From IMG/VR virus record IMGVR_UViG_3300032322_002674, positions 1 to 64,000 of that record: 64,000 bases of DNA, one strand, 5' to 3'. This document shows, piece by piece, positions 25,485-33,989 of the stretch. Positions within the stretch are counted from its first letter, which is position 1, and every line of letters starts with the position of its first letter. Origin of the DNA: a virus. The notes beneath the pieces were generated by a model. It made no database searches and was not told where the DNA came from. It was given only the letters and a program-made list of their open reading frames with translations. The translations under genes were made by a program, and so were the position numbers.

Positions 25485-25949
25485 TTAAAAAATGTATAAA
25501 TGGAATAAATTTTGTATCATAGGATATTCTAATTCCATATAATCTTTAATCGTAGGTCTTGAGTATTCTTTTATTTTTATTTTTATCCTTTTTGTTCTAA
25601 CTTCCCATTCTTTTGTTTCATCATTAAAAAATAAGGTTTCATTATGGATTTTTGGTAAATGATAATATTCAAATGAAATTATTTTTTCATTAAAATTATA
25701 TACATCCATTATTTCAATTTTAAAACGAGAAGAATTTAAATACCATAACATACCTAATAATTGTATTAATAATTCAAATTCTTTAAATTTATTACTAAGT
25801 GAAACTATTAATAATGAATCATAAGAAACTGTTACTTCTAAATAGTCTTTATTTTCACTAAAAGATAAATCTAATGAATTTGCATCACAAAAAAGTTCTA
25901 TTTTCTTATAAACCTTTAAAATAGTATCAGAACATTTATTAAGAAACAT
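25485..25949 (-). CDS. Hypothetical protein, 154 aa (small-gene cluster)
   Basis: One of six adjacent unknown genes of 118-161 aa. Helical N-terminus, a hydrophobic strand-helix block at 45-75, aromatic-rich C-terminus. No motif recognised and no clear similarity by eye to its neighbours. Confidence 0.6.
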   Translation of the reverse strand: MFLNKCSDTILKVYKKIELFCDANSLDLSFSENKDYLEVTVSYDSLLIVSLSNKFKEFELLIQLLGMLWYLNSSRFKIEIMDVYNFNEKIISFEYYHLPKIHNETLFFNDETKEWEVRTKRIKIKIKEYSRPTIKDYMELEYPMIQNLFHLYIF

Positions 25950-25950
25950 A

Positions 25951-26316
25951 TTACAATTTTTTTAAGTATTTTATTATATCTTTTTTTGTTACTTCATAAT
26001 ATAATGTATCTTTAGAATCACTAAATATAAAAGAAAAATCATTAGTTTGAGATGAAACATATCTACAATTAAACTCCTCACCTGCATTTATGGTATTATT
26101 TTGTCTAAATAAAATAACTGCAAGTTTAAATAAAACTTCCCAAAAATTAAGGTAATTAATACTTTTAATTTTTTTCTTAAAAACAATATGTTCTTCTGTA
26201 AATAAGGATGGTATTTTAAATATTATAAAAATATCACCCTTTTGCATCATGTAATTTAAATCAAAATCATTTGAATACAATTGGAATAATCTGTTTATTT
26301 CTTTTTCATTCACCAT
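25951..26316 (-). CDS. Hypothetical protein, 121 aa (small-gene cluster)
   Basis: Alpha/beta composition with a hydrophobic helix near residue 55-70 (WEVLFKLAVILF) that is probably core, not membrane. Ends in a Lys-rich helix. One base from the 154-aa gene, overlaps the 161-aa gene by 11. Confidence 0.6.
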   Translation of the reverse strand: MVNEKEINRLFQLYSNDFDLNYMMQKGDIFIIFKIPSLFTEEHIVFKKKIKSINYLNFWEVLFKLAVILFRQNNTINAGEEFNCRYVSSQTNDFSFIFSDSKDTLYYEVTKKDIIKYLKKL

Positions 26317-26791
26317 AATTAAAGTTTTCAGTATAATATTTAACTTTATTTCTAAAAAATGATGTGTCCAATAAAAGTTTAATATCTTTATTTAATCCTA
26401 TTTTTCTATAAAATTTCATTGTTAATTTTCTTTTAAATACATAACTATTAAAATCTAAATATTCATCAGGAACACCCATTAATTTAATATATTCTTCTAT
26501 TGCAAGATAAAAACAAATTAATTTAAAATCTATTAATCTTTTATTATCTGTTTCAAAATAAAATTTTTCATCATCATTTATTGATACAGTAAATCTTATA
26601 AAATTACCATACATATTTTTTGCACTAATATTAACCTTATACTTAAAAATACCACATAATGTCATTAACATTTCATTTTTTGCCCAAAGATAAAAATTTG
26701 ACATTATTTCTTTTTCAATAATATCTATCTGCTGTCCAACATTTTTAGACAAGCGAATAATTTTAAGCGACTGTGTATATTTACTTTTCAT
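26306..26791 (-). CDS. Hypothetical protein, 161 aa (small-gene cluster)
   Basis: Basic protein with several helices; segments such as F-Y-F-E-T-D-N and D-F-K-L-I-C-F-Y-L recall the strand-helix blocks of its neighbours. No catalytic motif. A 77-base gap of plain AT-rich sequence precedes it. Confidence 0.55.
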   Translation of the reverse strand: MKSKYTQSLKIIRLSKNVGQQIDIIEKEIMSNFYLWAKNEMLMTLCGIFKYKVNISAKNMYGNFIRFTVSINDDEKFYFETDNKRLIDFKLICFYLAIEEYIKLMGVPDEYLDFNSYVFKRKLTMKFYRKIGLNKDIKLLLDTSFFRNKVKYYTENFNYGE

Positions 26792-26868
26792 AGACGTAAA
26801 TTGTTACTATTTTTATAAAACAATTTATTTTTTTTCTGTGGAAATTAATTTCCCTTTTTGATACACTT

Positions 26869-27225
26869 CTATCTGGTTAATATCCATTTTTTTATAATTA
26901 AACTTATTTGTTCTTGGTCATATATTAACATAATAACACCATTTCCATTTTCTATAAAACAATTATATTTATTATTTATTTTATTAACATAAATTCTTCT
27001 TAAAAGTGTTTGTAATTCACCATAACAATGCATAAACATTATAATAATTACCAATTCTTCAAATTCATTTTTAAAAATTAAGTCACATTTAAGTTTATTG
27101 TTATTTGTGATAGTATAAGATTGATTTTTATCCCCCCTAAAAATAACAAAATCTTTTTTATAATTCAACTTATTTTGAATACAAAAATTTGCAAAACTAA
27201 CTATAATTGAACTTGAGTTAATCAT
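26869..27225 (-). CDS. Hypothetical protein, 118 aa (small-gene cluster)
   Basis: Small protein with a hydrophobic segment E-L-V-I-I-I-M-F-M-H near residue 56-65. Stops with TAG. Its start overlaps the next gene's stop by one base. Function unknown. Confidence 0.55.
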   Translation of the reverse strand: MINSSSIIVSFANFCIQNKLNYKKDFVIFRGDKNQSYTITNNNKLKCDLIFKNEFEELVIIIMFMHCYGELQTLLRRIYVNKINNKYNCFIENGNGVIMLIYDQEQISLIIKKWILTR

Positions 27226-27632
27226 TAGTGGTATAAATTAATTTCAGTTAAATCAATAATATCTTTTAAAGAAAGTATAATTTTTTCTTTATCAATAAAT
27301 TTAACTTTATTTGTTCTATTATCAACATAAGATGATGTTTTTGTTACCCTTAAATAATTTATTGAATAATCCATTGTAAAAAGATAATCAGATAATTCTT
27401 CATATAAAATAAGAAAATTACTATATAATATTAAACAAAGAAAATCTGCATCAATATCTTTAGTTTTATATTTTCTATCTGAAATACTTAAAAAAGTTTT
27501 ATTTGATTTTACTAAAGAAATTTTAATTAATTGTTCATGTGTTAAAAAATGTGAAGTTTTACTTATTGTAATTCCATATTCTTCTTTAAGAAGTCTTTCA
27601 ACAGTTCGTTTTATATCTTCAATTTTTATCAT
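27225..27632 (-). CDS. Hypothetical protein, 135 aa (small-gene cluster)
   Basis: N-terminal helix with a charged I-K-R-T-V-E-R-L-L-K-E-E-Y pattern, then a block with D-F-L-C-L-I-L-Y-S-N-F-L near residue 62-73. Overlaps the 145-aa gene by four bases. Confidence 0.55.
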   Translation of the reverse strand: MIKIEDIKRTVERLLKEEYGITISKTSHFLTHEQLIKISLVKSNKTFLSISDRKYKTKDIDADFLCLILYSNFLILYEELSDYLFTMDYSINYLRVTKTSSYVDNRTNKVKFIDKEKIILSLKDIIDLTEINLYH

Positions 27633-28066
27633 AAAATGATTGGATAATTTTTTGCAATAATATCGTGATAAGTTTTTTTAATATCACCATAATTGTTTGC
27701 AATTGTTTTAAAAATTTCTTTATAATCTTCTAAATTATATATTTCAGTTGTATTATAATCTGTTACTATAAATTTTTTTGTTTTAAGTACATCTGGTTTT
27801 AATATTATATCATAATACTTATAATCCCCTTTACTGAAAAAATGATTTAAAAAATCTTCACTATTGGTTAAATTTTTTAATATAAAACTAACACCCAATA
27901 ATTCACCAAAACCCATTAAATTATGATTTTCAACCGTTAATGTGAAACCAAAAACATCATTACCAATATAAATTTTAACATACCCCTTTTCTTCTTCCTC
28001 ATAGATATAATAGTTTGGTACATTAATATATGTTAAAAATTTTTTTATATTATTATGTAAACTCAT
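27629..28066 (-). CDS. Hypothetical protein, 145 aa (small-gene cluster)
   Basis: Beta-like N-terminal region (K-V-Y/I-K-I-Y-I-G type strands), a Leu/Gly-rich helix near 50-65, and a Lys/Tyr-rich C-terminus. It overlaps dnaJ by four bases, so it is translated from the same message. Function unknown. Confidence 0.55.
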   Translation of the reverse strand: MSLHNNIKKFLTYINVPNYYIYEEEEKGYVKIYIGNDVFGFTLTVENHNLMGFGELLGVSFILKNLTNSEDFLNHFFSKGDYKYYDIILKPDVLKTKKFIVTDYNTTEIYNLEDYKEIFKTIANNYGDIKKTYHDIIAKNYPIIL

Positions 28067-28890
28067 TTAAAATTTTCCAATTCTTTTAGTTTTTTAAATA
28101 ATTCTTTTTCTTTATCGTTTACTTGTTTTGGATTTTTAAGTAAAAGTTTAATATATAAATCACCTGTTCTATAAATTGTTTTAAATCCTTTTCCACCTAC
28201 TCTCATAGTGGAAAAAGGTTCTGATAGTGGTTTAACCTTAACTTTAATTTTTGTTTTATCTAATAAAGTTATTTCATGTTCACAACCTAAAATAAAATCA
28301 GGATATGATAAAGTTAAATTATATCCAATATCGAAACTATTAATTCTTATTAAATTTGGGTGATGGATTTGATTAATAAAAATAAATAAATCACCTGGTA
28401 CTCCTTCACCTTCACAATCATTACCCATACCATTTAAAATCATTTGCGAATCAGTATCAAATCCTTCTGGAATAGTTATTTCTTTTGTAACTGTTTCAGT
28501 TTGAAATAAACCATCAACAAATTTTCTTCTTTTATATTCAACGGTTTTAATGCAACCACTATAAATTTCTTCTAAAGTTAAATATAAATCAATTTTAAGA
28601 TTTTGACCTCTTCTTTGTCTTTTAGTTCTAAAACCACCACCAAAAAATTGATTTATTATATCATCAAAATCAAAATTTCCACCACCCATATTAAATCCAC
28701 CTGAATCATATTGATTTCTTTTTTCATCATCAGAAAGTATTTCGTATGCCTGGGTAATTTCTTTATATTTTTCTTCTGATTCAGGATTTTTATCAGGGTG
28801 ATATTTTTTTGATAATTCCCTAAATTTCTTTTTTATTTCTTCTTTTGAAGAATCTTTTGTAACACCTAAAATTTCATAGGGATTTTTCAT
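28063..28890 (-). CDS. dnaJ: DnaJ-type co-chaperone without zinc finger
   Basis: 275 aa. J-domain at 1-68 with the H31-P32-D33 signature that stimulates DnaK ATPase, a Gly/Phe-rich linker at about 72-95, then the two beta-sandwich client-binding domains of type II J-proteins. The four CxxCxGxG zinc repeats are absent, and the protein is about 100 residues shorter than DnaJ. T4-like phages of other hosts carry similar genes. With ClpCP it gives the phage its own protein-quality machinery. Confidence 0.93.
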   Translation of the reverse strand: MKNPYEILGVTKDSSKEEIKKKFRELSKKYHPDKNPESEEKYKEITQAYEILSDDEKRNQYDSGGFNMGGGNFDFDDIINQFFGGGFRTKRQRRGQNLKIDLYLTLEEIYSGCIKTVEYKRRKFVDGLFQTETVTKEITIPEGFDTDSQMILNGMGNDCEGEGVPGDLFIFINQIHHPNLIRINSFDIGYNLTLSYPDFILGCEHEITLLDKTKIKVKVKPLSEPFSTMRVGGKGFKTIYRTGDLYIKLLLKNPKQVNDKEKELFKKLKELENFK

Positions 28891-29348
28891 GGTAATAATA
28901 TAAAGTTTAAATCTTTAGAAAATGTTTTTTTATTTACATTATTTTCAACATGAACAAATTTTAATCTATAAGTAAAATCTTCAAATTGATTTGTATAACC
29001 TAAACCTAAACTTTTTGTTGTTGGTAAACTTTTATTGTTTGACCAAACAATTTGTAGAAAAATATTTTTTTTAGATAAAAATCTAAAAAACTTTATAATA
29101 AGATAATTTCTAATCCAAAGTTTATAATCTAAACTAAACAGAAATAATACAAAATTCAAAAGTAATGAAATATCTTTTGGTTTTGATTGATTTATTTTAC
29201 GGTTTTCCCAAAATTCTTTTCTTTCTTTTTCATAAAGAGAATGGTTATCCCCAATTGGAATTGAATCAAAACCTTCTTTAATTAATAAACTTTGTGGTGG
29301 AATTGATTTAATATAACTGTTTTTCTTTGTTTCAAAAAAACTTTTCAT
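28887..29348 (-). CDS. Hypothetical protein, 153 aa
   Basis: Basic, with a helical hydrophobic block around residues 60-85 (LLNFVLFLFSLDYKLWI) that may be buried or peripheral to membrane. Overlaps dnaJ by four bases. No recognised family. Confidence 0.55.
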   Translation of the reverse strand: MKSFFETKKNSYIKSIPPQSLLIKEGFDSIPIGDNHSLYEKERKEFWENRKINQSKPKDISLLLNFVLFLFSLDYKLWIRNYLIIKFFRFLSKKNIFLQIVWSNNKSLPTTKSLGLGYTNQFEDFTYRLKFVHVENNVNKKTFSKDLNFILLP

Positions 29349-29375
29349 TTTGTAAATTTAATAAAAAAAAACCAA

Positions 29376-30212
29376 TTAATCAAATTTCTTTTTAAAATCT
29401 TCTTTTAAATCAAATGGGTTTTCATACTCTTTTGTGTATAATCTCATATACATTAAAGATTTATTAAATATTGGTTTCATAAAGTTTTCGTGAATAATTT
29501 TTAAATTATCTTCTGTAAGTTGTCCTAAAAAAACAACAGGTACTTTAGAATTATCATCCATTAATTTTTGTTTTAATACTGATATGAATCTTTCAGTATC
29601 AGATTCACATTTGGTAATTAAAAAAGAAATTCTATCATGATTATCTGTTATATATATTTTTGTTCTAAAATAAGATATGAATTTTGGTACATCATTATTT
29701 ATAATAAAATTTTCATATATACCAAGAAATGTTAATTCTTTTCTTTTTTTTGGTTCTTTATCTGAATAAATACTAAAAATTTCTTCTGTTCTCCAGGGTG
29801 ATGCATGTAAAATAACCCAATCAGGATGTGTTGATTGTAAAATAACTTCTCTACCTAAATTATCCCTAACACCATCAATTAACCATTTAGGTAAAGAATT
29901 TTGATTTAGATTTTTTCTTGATGTTGTTAAAATAACTTCTTCATTTTTTTTTATAACAACATCACATTTTGATGTTCCTTTAGTAATTTTGTATATAGAT
30001 GGGAAAAAAACATTGGATGATAATTCAATATATTTTTTATAATAACCTATTGCAGTCCATAATCTACCAATTCTTTTTGATGCAAAAGATTTATTACCAC
30101 TTTTTGTTTTACCTAAATTTGCAATTTTAAGTTTCTTTTTCCAATCGGTAATAAAAATTTTAAAATCAAATTCATAATAACTTTTATATGGTCTGTATCT
30201 TGATTTTTCCAT
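29376..30212 (-). CDS. Hypothetical protein, 278 aa
   Basis: Basic N-terminus rich in Lys, Tyr and Ser (about 1-60), then alpha/beta segments with H-P-D-W-V-I-L-H-A-S-P-W near residue 130 and a strand-rich C-terminal half with V-V-F-L-G-Q-L. Could bind nucleic acid through the basic region, but I recognise no family. Separated by 27 bases from the downstream gene. Confidence 0.55.
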   Translation of the reverse strand: MEKSRYRPYKSYYEFDFKIFITDWKKKLKIANLGKTKSGNKSFASKRIGRLWTAIGYYKKYIELSSNVFFPSIYKITKGTSKCDVVIKKNEEVILTTSRKNLNQNSLPKWLIDGVRDNLGREVILQSTHPDWVILHASPWRTEEIFSIYSDKEPKKRKELTFLGIYENFIINNDVPKFISYFRTKIYITDNHDRISFLITKCESDTERFISVLKQKLMDDNSKVPVVFLGQLTEDNLKIIHENFMKPIFNKSLMYMRLYTKEYENPFDLKEDFKKKFD

Positions 30213-30224
30213 TATCTAAAAACA

Positions 30225-30332
30225 TCATTTTTTTTTTAATTTCCCATACCATATATATTCAGATTTACGTCTTTTAACATAATCAGATAATAAAAATGTC
30301 TTACCATTTATTTTATCCCTAACATTCTCCAT
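30225..30332 (-). CDS. Small basic ORF, 35 aa
   Basis: ATG 30332 to TGA 30225, beginning MENVRDKINGKTFLLSD and ending in a Lys run. Could be a remnant of a longer gene or a small basic protein. It fills part of the 420-base stretch between 30213 and 30633. Confidence 0.3.
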   Translation of the reverse strand: MENVRDKINGKTFLLSDYVKRRKSEYIWYGKLKKK

Positions 30333-30372
30333 CTACGATAAATCAAATATAATATCTTATCTAAAAAATAAT

Positions 30373-30609
30373 TTATAAAACAATTCTTAAAGTTTTAACT
30401 ATATTCTTTTTCCCCATAAAATCAATAACTTCCACATCTTCTTTATTTTTGTCAATATAGACCCTTATTGGTTCATTATTTTTATAAAAATTGTAAAAAT
30501 GTTCTACATTTAAATTTTCATTATGTGGTATAATTTTATCATTAACAATCATAACATTTTCACACTCTTCTAAAATTGCACCAACTTGGTGACTAATAAA
30601 TAAACAGTT
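30373..30609 (-). pseudogene. C-terminal remnant of an ABC-type ATPase
   Basis: Open frame of 78 sense codons with no start codon at its left end. It begins with L-F-I-S-H-Q, which matches the H-loop strand of ABC ATPases, then E-C-E-N-V-M-I-V-N-D-K-I-I, the usual strand pair after it. Walker A, signature and Walker B parts are missing. An internal ATG at 30552 could still give a 59-aa product. Most likely decayed. Confidence 0.45.
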
Positions 30610-30633
30610 TTAATGTTTTATTCTTATTAATTT

Positions 30634-31020
30634 TTATAAAGTCAAAGTAAAATTATCACAAAAATTTTTAACAAATTCTGCTTCCACATCTCCTGTAAAT
30701 TCATTATTAATCCATACATCAGTATTTTGAATTTCTTCAAATTTAATTTTGAATGTTCTAATTATTTCAATCACATTATTATAAATAAATTGAATAGGTA
30801 AATCTTTTACATTATTACTAAATATTCTAACAATAACAGCAGGTATTATTATAGCAATATCACCTTTATATGTTTCAATGTTATCTAAAAAATGTAATTG
30901 GAATAACTCACATGCTAATGCAGTATTTCTTTTGTTTTTTGTTTTATTTAAAAAACCTATAATTTCCCATTTTCTAATTAATTCATTTGAATTTTGTTCT
31001 ATTTTTAATAGTTCTACCAT
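30634..31020 (-). CDS. Hypothetical protein, 128 aa
   Basis: Mostly helical, with hydrophobic stretch I-A-I-I-I-P-A-V-I-V-R-I near residue 56-67. No domain recognised. It stands 24 bases downstream of the RuvC-like gene. Confidence 0.55.
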   Translation of the reverse strand: MVELLKIEQNSNELIRKWEIIGFLNKTKNKRNTALACELFQLHFLDNIETYKGDIAIIIPAVIVRIFSNNVKDLPIQFIYNNVIEIIRTFKIKFEEIQNTDVWINNEFTGDVEAEFVKNFCDNFTLTL

Positions 31021-31044
31021 AATTTTATTTTTTTTAATTTTTTT

Positions 31045-31638
31045 TTAATTCCACAACCCAAGTTTACGCATTGCACCCAAAACAACACAATATGCATCAC
31101 TCATATCATAACATTCTTTAATTGGAATTGAATGTTTATTTAGGGGCCAAATTATTTGTGGTTCTTTTTCTGATACCAAATTCCATATAATAATTTTCTT
31201 ATCACAATCTTTTGGATAACCACCAAATAAAACTGATTTACCCAATTTATTTTTTTGCATTAAAACAGGAAATGCATATTTTCTTGCATCATAAGAAGAT
31301 ATATACATTGGTTTAATATTTAATAAATCCCATATACATTTAGAAATCATACCATTGAAACGTAATAATTTTGCAATTGTAAAAATATTATTACTTCTAA
31401 GTAATGGTTCTTCTATAAATACCTTTTCTATATTATTCCAGATGTCAGGTAATTCTTCTAATTGAATTTGAATAAACTCCTTAAAAACATCACATTTTTC
31501 AAATAAAATATCATCTTCCTTATTTTTAGTTTTAATTTTTGGTGTAACATATCTTAATTCTATCAATTTACCTTCAATAGAAAAAATTGATACACCAATT
31601 GTTTTTGATGATACATCTAATCCTAATACGTATTTCAT
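31045..31638 (-). CDS. RuvC-like RNase H-fold nuclease
   Basis: 197 aa. First strand V-L-G-L-D-V-S-S with the catalytic Asp at residue 8, I-E-E-P near 70-73 for the second acid, and C-Y-D-M-S-D-A-Y near 176-183 for the last acids, the order of RuvC resolvases. Likely resolves branched phage DNA before packaging, the job done by an unrelated enzyme (endonuclease VII) in T4. Confidence 0.75.
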   Translation of the reverse strand: MKYVLGLDVSSKTIGVSIFSIEGKLIELRYVTPKIKTKNKEDDILFEKCDVFKEFIQIQLEELPDIWNNIEKVFIEEPLLRSNNIFTIAKLLRFNGMISKCIWDLLNIKPMYISSYDARKYAFPVLMQKNKLGKSVLFGGYPKDCDKKIIIWNLVSEKEPQIIWPLNKHSIPIKECYDMSDAYCVVLGAMRKLGLWN

Positions 31639-31639
31639 A

Positions 31640-32212
31640 TTATCTAACTATATTACAATCTTTTGGGTTTATGATAACTCTAACAAATTCAGAATTTGAA
31701 AAATCTATCTCATATATTGATTCGCAAGAAATTACCCATCTATATAAATACTCTTTATTATCATAAACATCAATTACATAATCAAAATCTTTTAAATCTT
31801 TATATTCAATTAATTTTGGGGTACATTCTTTTTTAAAGTCAACTTTTAATACTTTCCATTTTAAATGAGTACCATTGATATAATGTGGTTCATTACATTC
31901 TAAAATTTCAGTTGGTTGAATTTCAATAAAAGTACATTTTTTTTCTAAAGAATTATCATATTCACTTTTTTTCCATATTCTTTCAGTATTCCGCATAGGT
32001 TGTTCACCTACTGATTCTTCATCCTGAATTGTTACAGTACCATCTGTAACAGTAAATATTGTCCTACCTTCTTGTGGTATTAGTGTACTATTTGTAATAC
32101 TTGTATTATATACAACTTCATTTTCTTCTAATGAATTTTCTTCTAAAGTTCTTCTTAGACTATTAATTTGTTCTAATTCTTCATCACTTATTCTATTTTC
32201 TCTAATTGGCAT
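31640..32212 (-). CDS. Hypothetical protein, 190 aa
   Basis: Acidic N-terminal 80 residues look disordered (Glu, Asn, Thr-rich); the C-terminal half is beta-like with Trp, Tyr and two Cys (C-N-E-P-H and K-K-E-C-T-P). No family recognised. One base from the RuvC-like gene. Confidence 0.55.
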   Translation of the reverse strand: MPIRENRISDEELEQINSLRRTLEENSLEENEVVYNTSITNSTLIPQEGRTIFTVTDGTVTIQDEESVGEQPMRNTERIWKKSEYDNSLEKKCTFIEIQPTEILECNEPHYINGTHLKWKVLKVDFKKECTPKLIEYKDLKDFDYVIDVYDNKEYLYRWVISCESIYEIDFSNSEFVRVIINPKDCNIVR

Positions 32213-32217
32213 AATGT

Positions 32218-32481
32218 TTATTTATTATTTTCTAATAAGGTTAGTACTTCTTGTACTGCCTCTTCTAATGTTTCAAAATCTGAAACTGGTGTAAATCCTA
32301 TTTTTGTTTTAACCAAGAATTGTGGAACATGGTCATATTCCGAAAATTCTTTAAAAGTTTCCCATTCTTCTTCATTTTCATGAATATCTTTTTCTGAATA
32401 TTCAATTCCAGAAGAATTTAAAAGTTCCTTAATTTCCTTACAATAATCACAACCTTGCATTGTGAATAAAAATACCTTCAT
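32218..32481 (-). CDS. Glutaredoxin-like protein
   Basis: 87 aa, the length of a glutaredoxin. Redox motif C-D-Y-C at 11-14 after strand K-V-F-L-F-T, cis-Pro in H-V-P-Q-F near residue 52-56. Such phage proteins reduce ribonucleotide reductase or other disulfides; no reductase gene lies in this window. First gene of the minus-strand unit to 21919. Confidence 0.88.
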   Translation of the reverse strand: MKVFLFTMQGCDYCKEIKELLNSSGIEYSEKDIHENEEEWETFKEFSEYDHVPQFLVKTKIGFTPVSDFETLEEAVQEVLTLLENNK

Positions 32482-32528
32482 ATATATATTTTTTTTAAAG
32501 TTAAACTATTGCAGAAAAAAGTAAAGAG

Positions 32529-32536
32529 ATATTTAT
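32529..32536 (+). promoter_or_regulatory. Late-promoter-like ATATTTAT
   Basis: Exact ATATTTAT, 14 bases before ATG 32551; TTGCAG lies about 20 bases further upstream. Confidence 0.6.
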
Positions 32537-32550
32537 TAAAAAAAACATAA

Positions 32551-33987
32551 ATGTTAAAAATTTCTGACATATTAAATGAAATTGTTCAAGAAAATTTAAA
32601 TAAACTAAAAGAAGGTTTAAATCTAACATCTCGTGCTAAAAATAATTTAGAACAAAGGGAAGTATTTATAAAAGATAAATTAAATAAACCGATTGAAGAA
32701 TTAGATTTAAATGTTTTAGAATTAAATTTAAATAAAAATCAATTAGATATAATTGGTAAAAAAATAGTAGATAAATATCCATTTATAGAATATAAAGTTT
32801 TCCCATCCCATTTTCGTGAAAATTTAATAAGTTCAGAATATTATTTATTTCTTTATTTAAAAGAAGATAAAGATGTTTTTATTAGATTAGATTTATGGAT
32901 GGGTGATAAAAAAATAAGTGATGTTATTAATTATTTTAATAAAAAATTAGAAGAAAATAATTTAAATGAAAATACTGACCCAGCAGTTACAGATATTGCC
33001 AGAGCAAAAATATCTTTAAGTAAATCCAAAGATATTTTAAGGGATATGGGGGTTAATTTCGGTCAAGGAAAATGTTCTATACCAATTGGTTATAGTGGTG
33101 ATTTTTTTATGAATTCTTATGTTAGATTAATAAAATATAATGATATTAATAACCCAGTATTAACCCCAGGTAGTCAAAAATCACAAGATACATATAGATT
33201 ATTTGGTTCTGCATTAAATTTTTCTAATGTAAATGTTAATCAAAATCAACAACCCAATGGTGGTTCTCAAATAACATTATCTGGTGTTACTTTTGAATTT
33301 CAAGGTAATATGTGGGGAAAAATTAATAATAAAAAAGTTTGGTTAGATAACAAAGGAATCGAAGTTAATAATACAGTTTCAAATATATTGAATAGTATGT
33401 ATATAACAAATGAATCTAAAAATAAATTTTTAACATATAATAATATTGATTATGTAAAAACAAATATTGGTTGGGCAACATATAATAGAACAACTGGTAA
33501 AAGTGGTATGGTTATCACTAAAAAAAATAATGTACAACCAAATCAAACAACATTAAATAATGAATGGTTTAAAATTAATCCAATACCTAAAAATTATTCA
33601 TTAAAATATAATGGTTTTGATTATAAATTTGGTGAAGTTAAAAAAATTCAATCACCTTTAACTAAAAATTTAAATCAACAACTAACTAATGAATGGTTAA
33701 AACAAAATTCACAAAATCAAACCAATCAAATATCAAATGTAACTGTACTTGATGATATTTCAATAGAAAGTACAAAAGAAAAATTAGTTAATTGTGAAAT
33801 AGAATTTTATGAATTTGATTCTTCTTTTTTGAATAAACCTTTGCAAAAAGGATTTAGACCAAGAAAATTAACACCAGGTTCTTTTATAAAATGTAAAACA
33901 AATTATTATATAAAAATTTTAAAATCTTATCCCAAAATGAATAATTGTGAATGGGGTGTGATTTATATAACCCAATTAGAAATTTAA
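32551..33987 (+). CDS. Virion protein with one SRA module, 478 aa
   Basis: Residues 1-21 form an amphipathic leader ending L19-K20-E21, followed directly by G-L-N-L-T-S-R-A (SRA at 27-29) and L-E-Q-R-E-V-F-I. This is the module head found five times in 40458-43196 and once in the fusion at 62103. The rest is Asn/Gln-rich with repeated Trp-containing strands (M-W-G-K-I-N-N, residues 250-330). First gene of a two-gene late operon with the tape measure gene. Function unknown; a tail or internal head protein is likely. Confidence 0.65.
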   Translation: MLKISDILNEIVQENLNKLKEGLNLTSRAKNNLEQREVFIKDKLNKPIEELDLNVLELNLNKNQLDIIGKKIVDKYPFIEYKVFPSHFRENLISSEYYLFLYLKEDKDVFIRLDLWMGDKKISDVINYFNKKLEENNLNENTDPAVTDIARAKISLSKSKDILRDMGVNFGQGKCSIPIGYSGDFFMNSYVRLIKYNDINNPVLTPGSQKSQDTYRLFGSALNFSNVNVNQNQQPNGGSQITLSGVTFEFQGNMWGKINNKKVWLDNKGIEVNNTVSNILNSMYITNESKNKFLTYNNIDYVKTNIGWATYNRTTGKSGMVITKKNNVQPNQTTLNNEWFKINPIPKNYSLKYNGFDYKFGEVKKIQSPLTKNLNQQLTNEWLKQNSQNQTNQISNVTVLDDISIESTKEKLVNCEIEFYEFDSSFLNKPLQKGFRPRKLTPGSFIKCKTNYYIKILKSYPKMNNCEWGVIYITQLEI

Positions 33988-33989
33988 TT

